Shown: positions 25,552 through 34,879 of the stretch, piece after piece | Layout: every line of letters begins with the position of its first letter | How positions within the stretch are numbered: position 1 is the first letter of the stretch | Origin: Opitutaceae bacterium | GTDB taxonomy: Bacteria > Verrucomicrobiota > Verrucomicrobiia > Opitutales > Opitutaceae | Length of the DNA stretch: 64,000 bases | NCBI GenBank assembly: GCA_041395105.1 | Contig: JAWLBB010000001.1 | Location: forward strand, 124,001 to 188,000 | Reading direction: 5' to 3' | Notes under the pieces: model-generated | The model's database searches: none | The model's input: the letters and a program-made list of their open reading frames with translations, nothing else | What the model was told of the DNA's origin: nothing | Translations under genes and position numbers: made by a program

Positions 25552-28452
25552 TCACGGCACCGGTCCGGCCGCGCGGTCAGTCACGGTCCATTGGTGGACC
25601 CGCAGGCCCAGAACCCGTTCATCGGCACCCATGCCCAGATCAATCGGCCGGAAGGAATCGCTCTTCAGGTCGAGTCGAAGGCTGTCTCCAGCCCGGGCCG
25701 GCGGGAAATCAATGATGGGGACTGAGATCCGGCCGGGCGGGGTTACGAATCCCTCGCCGAAGACGGTTTCGCCATTGAGCTGCAATTCGATCCTGGTCCC
25801 GTCGGGCGGCAAATCCTGGATGTCGAGGTCGATCCGACGGACGACATAACCGGCAGGCAGGGGCATTTCCACCCAGGCCGCGCCGTCGGTCCAGCGAAAG
25901 GGTCCTTTCTCATTGACCTCAAGATCATGGAAACCTCCCTCAACCTCATCCGCTCTTGAGGAGACGCCGATCTCGAAGGTCCCCTTCGAAGCAGGCTGAT
26001 CGGAAAGCGTGATCCCATGGAGGCGGATTCCGAGACGGCGTTCATCCCCACCCCGTCCGGGAATCTCCGCCGGGACAATGGTGCCGCTGAGTATCTCCAG
26101 ATCGAGTGTGCGATCGCGAAGCGATGCCGGCAGATCCACTTCGAGGCGGCCAGGGGCGGTCGCCAGAGACTGGCGATAGATCTCGGTTCCGTTGACCCGA
26201 AAGACAACCTCATCCCCCAAAGGCGGCACGTCGCGGATGTCAAAGACCAGGGATTTCGGCCAATAGCCTTCCTCCAGGGGAATCCGCAGTCGGGCGGCTC
26301 CATCGGTCCAGCGGAAGGGTCCCCATTCATTGGACTCATCTCCATGAAACCCTGCTTCCTCGACTCCGGGCACTGCGGTGTAGCCGACCCTGACATTGCC
26401 GTAGCCCAATGCCGGATCGCGTGGTGCCGATTTCGACTGATAGAGAGTCAGGAAATAGTCGGCGTGCGCAATTTCGGTCGGCGGTGGCGCCGTCGTCGGA
26501 GCAATGAAATCGAATTCCAGATGAAGACGTTCCTTATTCTCGTAAGGGATCAGGTAATCTCGATTGGTCTGGGTGAGGTAGTAAACAGTCCCGCCCGGAA
26601 CGACATTTTCCTCGATAATCGTCCGAATCAAGGCGGGCATCTTCGGGTCTCCCAGGTCGACGCGAACCACCCGGAGACCCAGTCCCGGATAAAGTGGATC
26701 AAAAAAGAGCGTGATGGTGTCGGCGAAAACAAGAGCATCCGGTTCGATGCGCGCCGCGAGATCCTGAAGGAACGAATCCGACCCACGGTTCTCCTTGAAG
26801 AAAAAGAACGCCGATGACCGGGGCGCCATGACCAGTGCCAGCAACAGACAGGTCCCAAAGGCCACATAGAGACGACCGGTCCGATTCCTCAAGCGCCGGG
26901 TCAGCACCTCGAATCCCAATCCCGCCAGCAGGGCGCAGCCGAGGAGGGTGACCGGAACAAAACGCCGGATGGCCCAGGGGTGATCGGGGTAGATGCTCGG
27001 ATCGTAAAGATAGAGCGTCGAGAAGCCGATCCAGATCACCAGCGGTAGGATCCAGGCCGGGTTCAACCGATTCCGGAGAAGCTGCCAGATTGCGGCTACC
27101 AGGCCGAGCAGGACGAGCAAGGCGGCCGGTTCGGAGAGGTAAGCGACCAGATTGACCAGGGTATCTTCCCGAAAACTCCGCCCTTTCAGCGGGCTGATCA
27201 TATCGAAAGGCGGCGTCATCGGGCGAACAAGGTAGGCCCAGGCAATCAGAGCAAGGATCAGACCGGTCAACCCGAGAGCCACCCACCGATTCCCCATTAT
27301 CCCGGTGACAAACTCGCGAATTCGCCCAAAGACGAAGAGCGCGGCCAAGGGAAGCAGGATCAGGGTCAGAACGATTATTCGCAGCAACAGAGGGGCAATG
27401 GAGTCAAAGTACTGTTCCGTGAAGACCACATAAGCGCCTGCCCCTCCAATAGCGATCGAGAGGGCCGCGCACCCTGCCAGCAGCATCAGGCGGATATCTG
27501 AGGGAAGAGCGGCCGGGGCGCACTGACCCCAGATCAACACGGCCGCCAGAGCCACGACCAGGGTCGGGACAAAAACGAGTCCATCGATCCGAATCCAGAA
27601 TACCGCCCCGAGAAGGATGCCCCCCATCGCGACGACCGGCAGGCGTCGAATCAGCCAGCCTCCGGTCAGACAGAGCATGGCGGCGGCCACAAAATGCTGG
27701 GCCGAAATCTCACTCAGGGTGATCCGAGCCATCCAGAGCTGAGCCGGATTCAGCAGAAAAACCACCAACCCGACGAGCGCGGCCGGCCGGCCCAGAAACT
27801 GTCGACCCATCCGGTAGACCACCGGCACAGTCAAAGCGGCAAGGATCGGGTTGAAGCCGAGGGCTCCCGCCCTCCCGAAGACGCCGACCGATTGGGCCAT
27901 CCAAATCGCGTAAATGGGAGGAAACTGCGCCTCCATCCGATGCCTCATGAAACTGAGGTTCGAGAGATTTTGAAGGTAGTATACCGGATGATACCGAACT
28001 TCGCCAAAGCTCTCGAAAGGAAACGGGATCCAAACGCTTCCGGTCCGGGCAATATGGAGGGCATGGTTGGCATAGCCTCCCTGGTCGCGACCGCCGAGAA
28101 AGGTCTCCCCGGTATAGACAAGGGACAGCACTCCGTAGGCGGCAGCCAGAAGGACAACCAGCCAGCCCATCCCGGACATTTCGAGTTTCGCCAGGTCGTC
28201 CCGCCAGTTGATACGACTGCCTGCCAGGGCCGCCACCATCCACCCGAACAGACCGAAGACCCAGGGATGGAAGAACCCGAATGCACCGGCGACAAGCATG
28301 GGAACCGTCCAGAGAGTCAGCCCGATGGCCGGCGCCAGAACGCCGCGATCATTCGGTCGGGACAGACCCAGGCGGGTGGCCAGGGCGTATCCGGACAGAA
28401 AGACGCCGGGGTACCAGCCTGCCGCCGCGATGACCCCCAACCAGTCCATCAT
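25552..28452 (-). CDS. GT-C-like polytopic membrane protein with duplicated C-terminal module
   Basis: 966 residues. About twelve or more transmembrane helices cover residues 1-560. An early extracytoplasmic loop contains FLGGRDQGGYANHALHIA, where acidic Asp/Glu-type residues resemble the catalytic loop of GT-C glycosyltransferases using polyprenyl-phosphate sugars. After a soluble region there are two tandem copies of a module of about 110 residues that share NEWGPFRWTDGAA / NEKGPFRWTDGAA, a VVFRVNGTEIY / IELQLNGETVF strand, and RGGDERRLGIRLHG / GMGADERVLGLRVHQ. The modules look like beta-sandwich carbohydrate-binding domains. It overlaps the gmk end by 4 bases, last in the miaB operon. The transferase activity is inferred. 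Confidence 0.7.
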   Translation of the reverse strand: MMDWLGVIAAAGWYPGVFLSGYALATRLGLSRPNDRGVLAPAIGLTLWTVPMLVAGAFGFFHPWVFGLFGWMVAALAGSRINWRDDLAKLEMSGMGWLVVLLAAAYGVLSLVYTGETFLGGRDQGGYANHALHIARTGSVWIPFPFESFGEVRYHPVYYLQNLSNLSFMRHRMEAQFPPIYAIWMAQSVGVFGRAGALGFNPILAALTVPVVYRMGRQFLGRPAALVGLVVFLLNPAQLWMARITLSEISAQHFVAAAMLCLTGGWLIRRLPVVAMGGILLGAVFWIRIDGLVFVPTLVVALAAVLIWGQCAPAALPSDIRLMLLAGCAALSIAIGGAGAYVVFTEQYFDSIAPLLLRIIVLTLILLPLAALFVFGRIREFVTGIMGNRWVALGLTGLILALIAWAYLVRPMTPPFDMISPLKGRSFREDTLVNLVAYLSEPAALLVLLGLVAAIWQLLRNRLNPAWILPLVIWIGFSTLYLYDPSIYPDHPWAIRRFVPVTLLGCALLAGLGFEVLTRRLRNRTGRLYVAFGTCLLLALVMAPRSSAFFFFKENRGSDSFLQDLAARIEPDALVFADTITLFFDPLYPGLGLRVVRVDLGDPKMPALIRTIIEENVVPGGTVYYLTQTNRDYLIPYENKERLHLEFDFIAPTTAPPPTEIAHADYFLTLYQSKSAPRDPALGYGNVRVGYTAVPGVEEAGFHGDESNEWGPFRWTDGAARLRIPLEEGYWPKSLVFDIRDVPPLGDEVVFRVNGTEIYRQSLATAPGRLEVDLPASLRDRTLDLEILSGTIVPAEIPGRGGDERRLGIRLHGITLSDQPASKGTFEIGVSSRADEVEGGFHDLEVNEKGPFRWTDGAAWVEMPLPAGYVVRRIDLDIQDLPPDGTRIELQLNGETVFGEGFVTPPGRISVPIIDFPPARAGDSLRLDLKSDSFRPIDLGMGADERVLGLRVHQWTVTDRAAGPVP

Positions 28453-29099
28453 GAACCCGCACCCCGCGGATCGGGCTGCTCAAGCATCCGGGATACCCGC
28501 CGCTTCTCCGCCTGCCAGATGGCGTGAATCACCTCAAAGTCCTCGTCCTTCGACCGACTCCTCACGCAATAATCGTAATTCGCCCATTCGCCCAGTTCCG
28601 AAAGGGCCGTCCGGAGTCGACGCTCGATCTCTTCTTCGGGATCCGTGGCACGTCCGCGCAGACGCAGCCGCAGTTCATCGAGGTCCGGCGGCATCAGAAA
28701 CACCGTGACCAGGCGCTGGCGCAGCAACGCATTGGAGTCCGCTGCCCTCCTGAGGCTGGAAGCCCCCTGGACATCGATATTCATGCACAAGTCGATGTTG
28801 TGCATCAGCTTGTCTTCAACCACCCGGCGAAGGGTCCCGTAGCGGTTGTCGTGCACCCTGGCCCACTCGAGAAAAGCGTTTTCCTCGACGAGACGGTCAA
28901 ACACTTCGTTGGTGAAGAAAAAATAATCGCGCTCATGCACTTCGCCCGGTCGGGGCTCCCGGGTCGTTGAAGTGACCACCCGTTCCACCCCGGGGCAGGC
29001 GGCGACCAATCGTTCACAAAGGGTGGTTTTCCCCGATCCGGCCGGTCCGGACAGGACAAGAAGGAGAGCCGGGGGGATTTCAGTCGGAGGATTGTCCAC
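28449..29099 (-). CDS. gmk: Guanylate kinase
   Basis: 216 residues with a GTG start (29097-29099). The P-loop GPAGSGKTTLCERL is near residues 16-29. GMP-binding motifs follow: VTSTTREPRPGEVHERDYFF, FLEWARVHDNRYGTLRR, and the lid region LRLRLRGRATDPEEEIERRL. It phosphorylates GMP to GDP. About 10 extra C-terminal residues beyond E. coli Gmk. It ends overlapping the GT-C-like gene (4 bases). Confidence 0.95.
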   Translation of the reverse strand: MDNPPTEIPPALLLVLSGPAGSGKTTLCERLVAACPGVERVVTSTTREPRPGEVHERDYFFFTNEVFDRLVEENAFLEWARVHDNRYGTLRRVVEDKLMHNIDLCMNIDVQGASSLRRAADSNALLRQRLVTVFLMPPDLDELRLRLRGRATDPEEEIERRLRTALSELGEWANYDYCVRSRSKDEDFEVIHAIWQAEKRRVSRMLEQPDPRGAGS

Positions 29100-29123
29100 G
29101 ATCGGGATCCGGGGAATCTTGAG

Positions 29124-29663
29124 TCAGTAGGTCAGAGCGACAATCAATAGAACGAGCCCATAGGTCGCGGTGATCATCCCGACCAGCCTCGGCCGGCTGC
29201 CGGTCGCAAAGAGCCAACTGAAGAAATCGCGAGTCCGGTAAGGGGCAACCGCGAGATAGAGCGCCAGGAAAATGGCCAGATAGACGACCGAAACGAGAAA
29301 GAGTCGTTGAGGAAGCTGATACTGCATGAAGGCCGAATTCAGGATGGCATCCGCCGTCAGGAGGGTGAGCGCCGCCGTTCCCCGGACCGCCAGAAAGTCA
29401 GGGACATACCGAAAGGACAAGACCGCCAGCGCGGCAAAAGCCACGAAAAGAATGGTCCGGTAGCGGCCAAAATCGGCCTCACCCAACTGGGTGATCCGGT
29501 AAAGGGTCCAGATCGCGGCGATCGTCACCGTCACGTAGGCCGCGCGGCGCGAACGAGGGAAGGTGCGCAGAACCGAGCTGATCACTTTGCCGTTCCAGAG
29601 GAGGGCTGCACCGGCCGCCAACAGGGCTAGACCGGTGAGGAGAGTTGTGAAAAAGAGGGACAT
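29124..29663 (-). CDS. Integral membrane protein of unknown function
   Basis: 179 residues with five to six hydrophobic helices: FFTTLLTGLALLAAGAALLW at the start, AAYVTVTIAAIWTLY, TILFVAFAALAVLSF, LFLVSVVYLAIFLALYLAV and MITATYGLVLLIVALTY at the end. It lies 16 bases after miaB and 24 before gmk, so it is the second gene of this operon. No motif recognised. Confidence 0.65.
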   Translation of the reverse strand: MSLFFTTLLTGLALLAAGAALLWNGKVISSVLRTFPRSRRAAYVTVTIAAIWTLYRITQLGEADFGRYRTILFVAFAALAVLSFRYVPDFLAVRGTAALTLLTADAILNSAFMQYQLPQRLFLVSVVYLAIFLALYLAVAPYRTRDFFSWLFATGSRPRLVGMITATYGLVLLIVALTY

Positions 29664-29679
29664 GAATGAAATGAGAAAG

Positions 29680-31041
29680 TCAGAGATCGACCCCAGTCAA
29701 TTGGACCGACCCGTAAAGCGAGCTGGTGGAAGCCCGCTCGATGCGGATCGGCACCAGCGACCCGATCAGGCGGTCATCCGCATCAAAATGAACCACGCGG
29801 TTGCCTCGAGTCCGACCCATGTAACGACCATGACGCTTGCTCGGGCCTTCGACGAGAACTTCCTGCACCGACCCGATGAGAGCGGCATTGCGCTGGCGTG
29901 AACGGTCGGCCAGGAGGTCGAGAAGGACCTGGTTGCGGGCCGTCTTGACCTCTTCATCAATCTGGTCGCCCATCACCTCGGCCGGCGTGCCCGTCCGGAC
30001 GCTGTAGCGGAAGATATAGGCCATGTCATAGTTGACCTCCTCAAAGAGCCGGCGCGTCTCCTCGAAATCTTCGTCAGTCTCTCCCGGAAAGCCCACAATC
30101 ACGTCGGTGGAAAAGTAGATGTCCGGCACCGCCTCCCGCAATCGCTCGACGATCTCGAGGTAGAGCTTCCGGGAATAGGGCCGGTTCATGGCCCGCAGGA
30201 TGCGGTCGGATCCGGATTGGACCGGGAGGTGTACATACTCGCAGACTTTGGACAGGTCACGAATGGCCTCGACCAGGTCCTGTCGGAAACCGCGGGGATG
30301 TGGTGAAGTGAAACGGATCCGCTCGATCCCCGGCACCTCCTGTATCCGCTCGAGCAACTGCACAAACGGACTCCTGCCGCCGACCACCGGGATGATGGAC
30401 CGGCCGTAACTGGTCACAATCTGCCCGAGCAGGGTGATCTCGCGGGTGCCCGCCCCCGCCAGTTCCTCCACTTCATCGACGATCGCCCCGATCGGTCGGC
30501 TCCGTTCCGGCCCCCGCGTCTTTGGCACGATACAGAAAGTGCAGGCCATATTGCAGCCCTGCATGATCGAGACATAGGCACTTACCTGGCCGTCCGGATC
30601 CAGATGATCACGGATCGTGTCCTGTGACCCTTCCTCGGCCTCAAGGTCGATCAGCGTGCTTGGCCGCGGACCCTGTCCGTCGAGAGTCGCCACGATTTGA
30701 TCGAGATGATCCGGCACCTGGTGAAACTTCTGGGTTCCCACGATAAGGTCGAGGTCGGGCAGGCGATCCATCAACTCCGATCCCCGGTTCTGTGCCATAC
30801 AACCCATCACTCCGACGATGAACCGCGGGTTCTTCCTCTTGCGCGCCGTCAGGTAGCCCGCCTTGCCGATCGCCTTCTGCTCCGCCTGATCCCGCACGCT
30901 GCAGGTGTTGAGCAGGACAATATCCGCCTCCGCCTCGTCTCCGACGATCGCATATCCCCGGCTGCGCAGCATGGCCGCAACCGCTTCGGAGTCGCGCTCG
31001 TTCATCTGGCAGCCGTAGGTTTTGATGTGAACCCGGTTCAT
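29680..31041 (-). CDS. miaB: tRNA-2-methylthio-N6-dimethylallyladenosine synthase
   Basis: 453 residues from the ATG at 31039-31041 (MNRVHIKTYGCQMNERDSEAV); a TTG five codons earlier is less likely. The N-terminal UPF0004 domain has the Cys of YGCQMN plus two more that bind the auxiliary cluster. The radical SAM motif is C-x3-C-x2-C in GCNMACTFCIVP, and the TRAM domain lies at the end (VLVEGPSKRHGRYMGRTRGN). It methylthiolates i6A37 of tRNAs reading U-starting codons. First gene of a minus-strand operon with a membrane protein, gmk and the GT-C-like gene. Confidence 0.95.
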   Translation of the reverse strand: MNRVHIKTYGCQMNERDSEAVAAMLRSRGYAIVGDEAEADIVLLNTCSVRDQAEQKAIGKAGYLTARKRKNPRFIVGVMGCMAQNRGSELMDRLPDLDLIVGTQKFHQVPDHLDQIVATLDGQGPRPSTLIDLEAEEGSQDTIRDHLDPDGQVSAYVSIMQGCNMACTFCIVPKTRGPERSRPIGAIVDEVEELAGAGTREITLLGQIVTSYGRSIIPVVGGRSPFVQLLERIQEVPGIERIRFTSPHPRGFRQDLVEAIRDLSKVCEYVHLPVQSGSDRILRAMNRPYSRKLYLEIVERLREAVPDIYFSTDVIVGFPGETDEDFEETRRLFEEVNYDMAYIFRYSVRTGTPAEVMGDQIDEEVKTARNQVLLDLLADRSRQRNAALIGSVQEVLVEGPSKRHGRYMGRTRGNRVVHFDADDRLIGSLVPIRIERASTSSLYGSVQLTGVDL

Positions 31042-31160
31042 GGGAGGAAAGGCCAAGGCATAGGCACGGCCGGAGGCAGGTCAAACGCGAATGGATCACC
31101 CTGTCGCCGGAAAGGGACTGGTGGCTTTATTTCGATGGATTCCGGACGATAGACGTCTCC

Positions 31161-31595
31161 ATGACGGCCGAAGAGCTCAAAGACCGGACCAAACGTGCCC
31201 TTTCACGGATGAATGAAATCTACGGATGCCCCGTCTTCGATGAATGGGCGCTTGTCGTGGTCGCCCAGGGTAAGGGTCAAGTCATGCACTACGACGGCCC
31301 TCGCGCCGATGTCTTCACGGTTGCTTTCTCCCGGGACATTGCGCTGCTTCGCCAGCAACTCGAAGGGCGGACCTACTTCGCCGGCGAGTTCGAGTTCATC
31401 ACCGACGGCCACGGGACCCTCTTTGACGCCTTCGTCAAGGTCTCCGACTCCGCCTTCCTGATCTGCAACAATACGCAGGTCGCCATGAGTCGCATCCGGG
31501 GCAACACCCAGTGGCTGAAAGCCCAGGTTCCCTTTGCCGGTCTCTGCGCCCGCATCAGCGAATCACCGCTCGAGATAGTCGACGCCGCGGCGTGA
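31161..31595 (+). CDS. Conserved hypothetical protein
   Basis: 144 residues, soluble. The middle has alternating strands (EWALVVVAQGKGQVMHYDG; VFTVAFSRDIALLRQQLEG) and the C-terminus FLICNNTQVAMSRIRGN then FAGLCARISESPLEIVD. This resembles roadblock/profilin-like or sensory folds, but I cannot assign a family. It is divergent from miaB, with 119 bases between them. No signal peptide or membrane segment. Confidence 0.6.
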   Translation: MTAEELKDRTKRALSRMNEIYGCPVFDEWALVVVAQGKGQVMHYDGPRADVFTVAFSRDIALLRQQLEGRTYFAGEFEFITDGHGTLFDAFVKVSDSAFLICNNTQVAMSRIRGNTQWLKAQVPFAGLCARISESPLEIVDAAA

Positions 31596-31637
31596 GCAGG
31601 GCATGATATCCGTCGTGCGGCGCCGAAGATTCGGCGT

Positions 31638-32627
31638 TCACGAGAGCGCACCCCGGTAGAGAAAGACGCCGTAAGCCAGGATCAAGGCGATCCCCAACCA
31701 TCGGGGTACCCGGCCGAAGGTGGCGAGGACCCCGAAGTGGAGAACAGCCGCGCCGATCAGAAGGATCATACCCGGTGCAAAAACCCCGGGCAGGCGAATC
31801 GGATGGAGAACAGCCGCCACCCCGAGACAGAGTGGAATGCAGATATGGCCGTCGCCAATCTGGGAGGCATAGACGACATCCGCCTGCCGCTTCCACCCAT
31901 AATAGACCGCGAGTGTTGCATTCGGCAGGACCATCAACCAGCCGGTCATCCACCCCAGTTGATCCTCACCCAGCCAGGGAACTTGCAGGCCGGAGAGCCA
32001 GGCCACCAGCCAATCGAGACTGGTCACCAGGAGGAATGCGCCCACAAGCAGGAGAGTCACGTCAACCGCCAGTAAGGGGCTGATCCCCCGACGTTCCGCC
32101 ACGTTGGTCTTCATCACGTCATAAACATGGAAGACCTGCCAGAAGAGGAAAATCAGGATGAGGACGATCCCGTCTCCCAGGTCCAGCGACCCGTCCCGAC
32201 CGAGCGCCCAGGTGGTCCCGGAAAAGAAGATTACCGCCAGAGCGGTCAGCAGAAGCGACAGTCGATTGACCTGCTGGGCGCGCTTCTCCCGAATCCGCCT
32301 CCGTTTTCCGTCCACCACGGTCAGGCCCCAGATCGCGGCCGGTATTCCGATCAGGAGGGTCAGATTGGTCACGTTGTTGACCAGGCAGTTTACGACCACC
32401 TCGCGCCCGCCGTGACGCTGCGAAGCGACCACAAAAACAAAGATCAGATTCCCCAGGCCCGAACTGTAGGGCATGATGAGCGTGCCGAGGGCCGTTCCCT
32501 CAAGACCCCGTTCCATCATCGTTTCGGTCCGCCAGATCATCAGCGCGGTTGCTCCGAAAAAGAGCAACAGGTAGACCAGCGGAAGGCCGGCGCCAATCCG
32601 ATCGATTTCTGCGGTCAGTAAACTCAC
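31638..32627 (-). CDS. NCX-superfamily (sodium/calcium exchanger-like) membrane protein with altered cation site
   Basis: 329 residues with about ten transmembrane helices arranged as two halves. Each half has an alpha-repeat-like segment: MPYSSGLGNLIFVFVVAS at residues 52-69 with LVNNVTNLTLLIG after it, and MVLPNATLAVYYGWKRQAD at 232-250 followed by GDGHICIPLCLG. By eye these match the G-T-S-x-P-E cores of cation/calcium exchangers, but the two key Glu positions are Asn here (N60 and N236). Ion specificity is therefore open and calcium exchange is unlikely. A non-transport role is possible. Confidence 0.6.
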   Translation of the reverse strand: MSLLTAEIDRIGAGLPLVYLLLFFGATALMIWRTETMMERGLEGTALGTLIMPYSSGLGNLIFVFVVASQRHGGREVVVNCLVNNVTNLTLLIGIPAAIWGLTVVDGKRRRIREKRAQQVNRLSLLLTALAVIFFSGTTWALGRDGSLDLGDGIVLILIFLFWQVFHVYDVMKTNVAERRGISPLLAVDVTLLLVGAFLLVTSLDWLVAWLSGLQVPWLGEDQLGWMTGWLMVLPNATLAVYYGWKRQADVVYASQIGDGHICIPLCLGVAAVLHPIRLPGVFAPGMILLIGAAVLHFGVLATFGRVPRWLGIALILAYGVFLYRGALS

Positions 32628-32687
32628 CCATCTCCTAAACGACCGCGGAAGGATCCGGCTTAGCCGGAACTGTGCAGACGAACAACC

Positions 32688-33854
32688 TCAGTCGCCAAGG
32701 TCGAGGTCGACCCAGACAAGATGGTGATCGGAAACCTCGGTCCAGGCCGACTCCGGTTCCTCCCGCCGAGGCCAGAATACCCCGCTGGCCTCCACCTCCA
32801 GACCGACCGATGGGAGGACATAATCCACCCGCAGGTTTCCCGAGTGGGCATCGGGAAAGTCGGCCGTGTCAAAGGCCGGATCACCCCGGTGACTTTCGTT
32901 GGCCCGCCGCTGCTCATCCGCCGCTTCCACCGCCCCGCCACTGCGGGGCGCAATTCCTCTCATGACCCGGGGGTGTTCGAGCAACCTGCCGATGGCGTCA
33001 TTCACCGAATCTCCGTCGAACGGATCCGCGTTCATGTCGCCCAGAATCACGAAATCCGCCCCCTCGGCCAGCCCGCCCGCGCCGCCCAAGTCATCCCGAA
33101 TATAGGTGTCCCGACCCGGTGTCAGGTAGTCGGCCCAGAAACGGATCTCATCGTGATTGCGCTTTCCGTTGCGATCTTCCGGCCCGTCAAAAACCGGAGG
33201 GGTCGGATGAGACACAAGAAGATGCACCACCCGGTCATCGATCCGCACCGGCAGATCCCAGTGGCTCTTTGACGAAAGTCGCAGAACCGCAAGAGCCGCC
33301 TCCGAGTAAAAGGAATACCCGGACTCAGGATCGACCGGCAGAAGAGCTCCCGGCATGTCTTTCCAGAGAAAGTTCTGAAAGGTGCGGATGCCTTCCAGAT
33401 CGATCGGATAGCGTGAGAGGACGACCATCCCGTACTGTCCGGGAAAAACACCCCAGCCGAATGAATCATTTCCAGGAGTGAGTTTCCCGTCTCCATTCAG
33501 ATCCACGCCGGTCGGGACGCCGGTATTGACCGCCGCTGCAAAGTGATAGGGGTAGTCAATCGGCTCTTCCCCACCCTGCCCGATACCCAGGTAATGGGTC
33601 TGAAAACCCGCCAAGGCGATGCCATCCGGATCATGATCGAATTCGTTGATCAGGACAATGTCCGGCCGCACCCGCTGGAGGATGGCCGCGACTTTCTGAG
33701 CCTGGTCATTTCCTGGCACCGAAAGATCCCTGATCAGTTGACCTTCCTCAGCCCGATTGAGCGACGCATTGAAGGTCGCCACCCGGACGGTCGCGTCAGC
33801 CGGATGAGCGAACTGGGAAAACAGACCCAGACAAAGAACAGTAAGCCTCCGCAT
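32688..33854 (-). CDS. Secreted endonuclease/exonuclease/phosphatase (EEP) family protein
   Basis: 388 residues from the ATG at 33852-33854, which gives a signal peptide (MRRLTVLCLGLFSQFAHPADA). EEP motifs in order: VATFNASLNR, VLINEFDHDP (catalytic Glu), LLVSHPTPPVFDG, LGDMNADPFDGDS (Asp/Asn), LRVDYVLPS and the final SDHHLVWVD with the catalytic Asp-His. It cleaves phosphodiester or phosphomonoester bonds; location outside the cytoplasm suggests nutrient scavenging. Substrate not predictable. Upstream in-frame ATG at 34028 would put the signal peptide 58 residues in. Confidence 0.88.
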   Translation of the reverse strand: MRRLTVLCLGLFSQFAHPADATVRVATFNASLNRAEEGQLIRDLSVPGNDQAQKVAAILQRVRPDIVLINEFDHDPDGIALAGFQTHYLGIGQGGEEPIDYPYHFAAAVNTGVPTGVDLNGDGKLTPGNDSFGWGVFPGQYGMVVLSRYPIDLEGIRTFQNFLWKDMPGALLPVDPESGYSFYSEAALAVLRLSSKSHWDLPVRIDDRVVHLLVSHPTPPVFDGPEDRNGKRNHDEIRFWADYLTPGRDTYIRDDLGGAGGLAEGADFVILGDMNADPFDGDSVNDAIGRLLEHPRVMRGIAPRSGGAVEAADEQRRANESHRGDPAFDTADFPDAHSGNLRVDYVLPSVGLEVEASGVFWPRREEPESAWTEVSDHHLVWVDLDLGD

Positions 33855-34388
33855 CACCGCCGATTCAAGGCCCGCGGCCACCCCAAGCCAAGACCAAACC
33901 AACCGGGACAAGCCGACCCGGCGCAGATCCAGTCTCTCCTCGAACGGATGATCAGGGATGCTCCAGAAACAGAGCCGACTTTCACCGACTCCGTGAGAGG
34001 GTGATATCCGACCGGATACGGTTCCCAATGCTGCGCAGATTCTGGATCAGCCGTGCAGGAAATTAGCCCAACTTATTGCTTGCCCCCCCATAAAATAGGC
34101 TAAAGCCGAGGTCATAGGGAAATGAGGCTACCCCACCATCAGCTCGGTCTTGCCCGCGGAGTCTTTGTTCGCCGCGTGCACCGGCAACCGGTTCCCCCAG
34201 TCGGCGGTCTGGCTGGCCACTGCCTCGTGCCGGCCGCGTTTTGCCAGTCCACCCGCGCCGGGCCCCCACCCGGCAGGTTCCCTTCCTACTGCTTCCCGAA
34301 TGCTTCCTTCAGGTCCCAGGCGCATCTATCCGGTCGTCCCACCGTCCTGTGGAAGCTCGATCCACAACCTGACCCCATCGAATAACCA
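33855..34388. other. Intergenic region without a supported gene
   Basis: 534 bases between two divergent genes. Open frames here (for example 34122-34385 on the plus strand) are Pro/Arg-rich and lack protein-like patterning. The part around 34060-34130 is AT-richer (TAAAATAGG) and could carry a promoter for the plus-strand pair at 34389. No RNA gene was recognised. Confidence 0.4.
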
Positions 34389-34859
34389 ATGAAGCTCCCA
34401 AATCGTTCATTACTCATCGTCGTACTCGCCATTCTTTCCGTGGCGGTCGCACCTCTTCGCGCCCAAATCGATGACGCCGGCATCGATGATCTTGCCAGGG
34501 ACAGAGCTTCGCTGGAAATGGTCCTGCAATTGCTGCGTTCCGAAGGAGTCGGCGCCATCAATCTTGATGGCCTGGCGGCGCTGAAGCTTCGCCTGGCCAA
34601 CCGACCGATCCCCGACGTTCGAGACGTTCAGGGACGCGTGGACCTCGCGCGCGCCTGGAAACTGCTGGCCGCGGTCGATCACCAGCTTGAAGGAGACACG
34701 CCCGATGTGCTGGAGACCCTTCGTATTGCCTACAACCTGAACCCGGAGGATCGGGAAGTGAGCCGGGAACTGGCCCATATCCAGCGCAAAGTCGACGCGG
34801 TACAGGAACGGTTGGATGAGGCCGCTCGTCTCCGCGAAGCCACGGCAAGAGGAAACTGA
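34389..34859 (+). CDS. Secreted helical protein preceding the RHS gene
   Basis: 156 residues with a signal peptide (SLLIVVLAILSVAVAPLRAQ). The mature part is helical, with LARAWKLLAAVDHQLEGD and VLETLRIAYNLNPEDREVSRELAHI, which resembles one or two TPR-like repeats, and a final coiled-coil-like helix. It lies 20 bases upstream of the RHS gene in the same direction, so it is probably co-transcribed. It could assist export or folding of the RHS protein, but that is only inferred from position. Confidence 0.6.
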   Translation: MKLPNRSLLIVVLAILSVAVAPLRAQIDDAGIDDLARDRASLEMVLQLLRSEGVGAINLDGLAALKLRLANRPIPDVRDVQGRVDLARAWKLLAAVDHQLEGDTPDVLETLRIAYNLNPEDREVSRELAHIQRKVDAVQERLDEAARLREATARGN

Positions 34860-34879
34860 AGCAAGCGAGGACTGAATCA

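Noticed and set aside
34122..34385. Plus-strand frame in the gap before 34389
   Set aside because: Pro/Arg-rich, no recognisable start context or domain.
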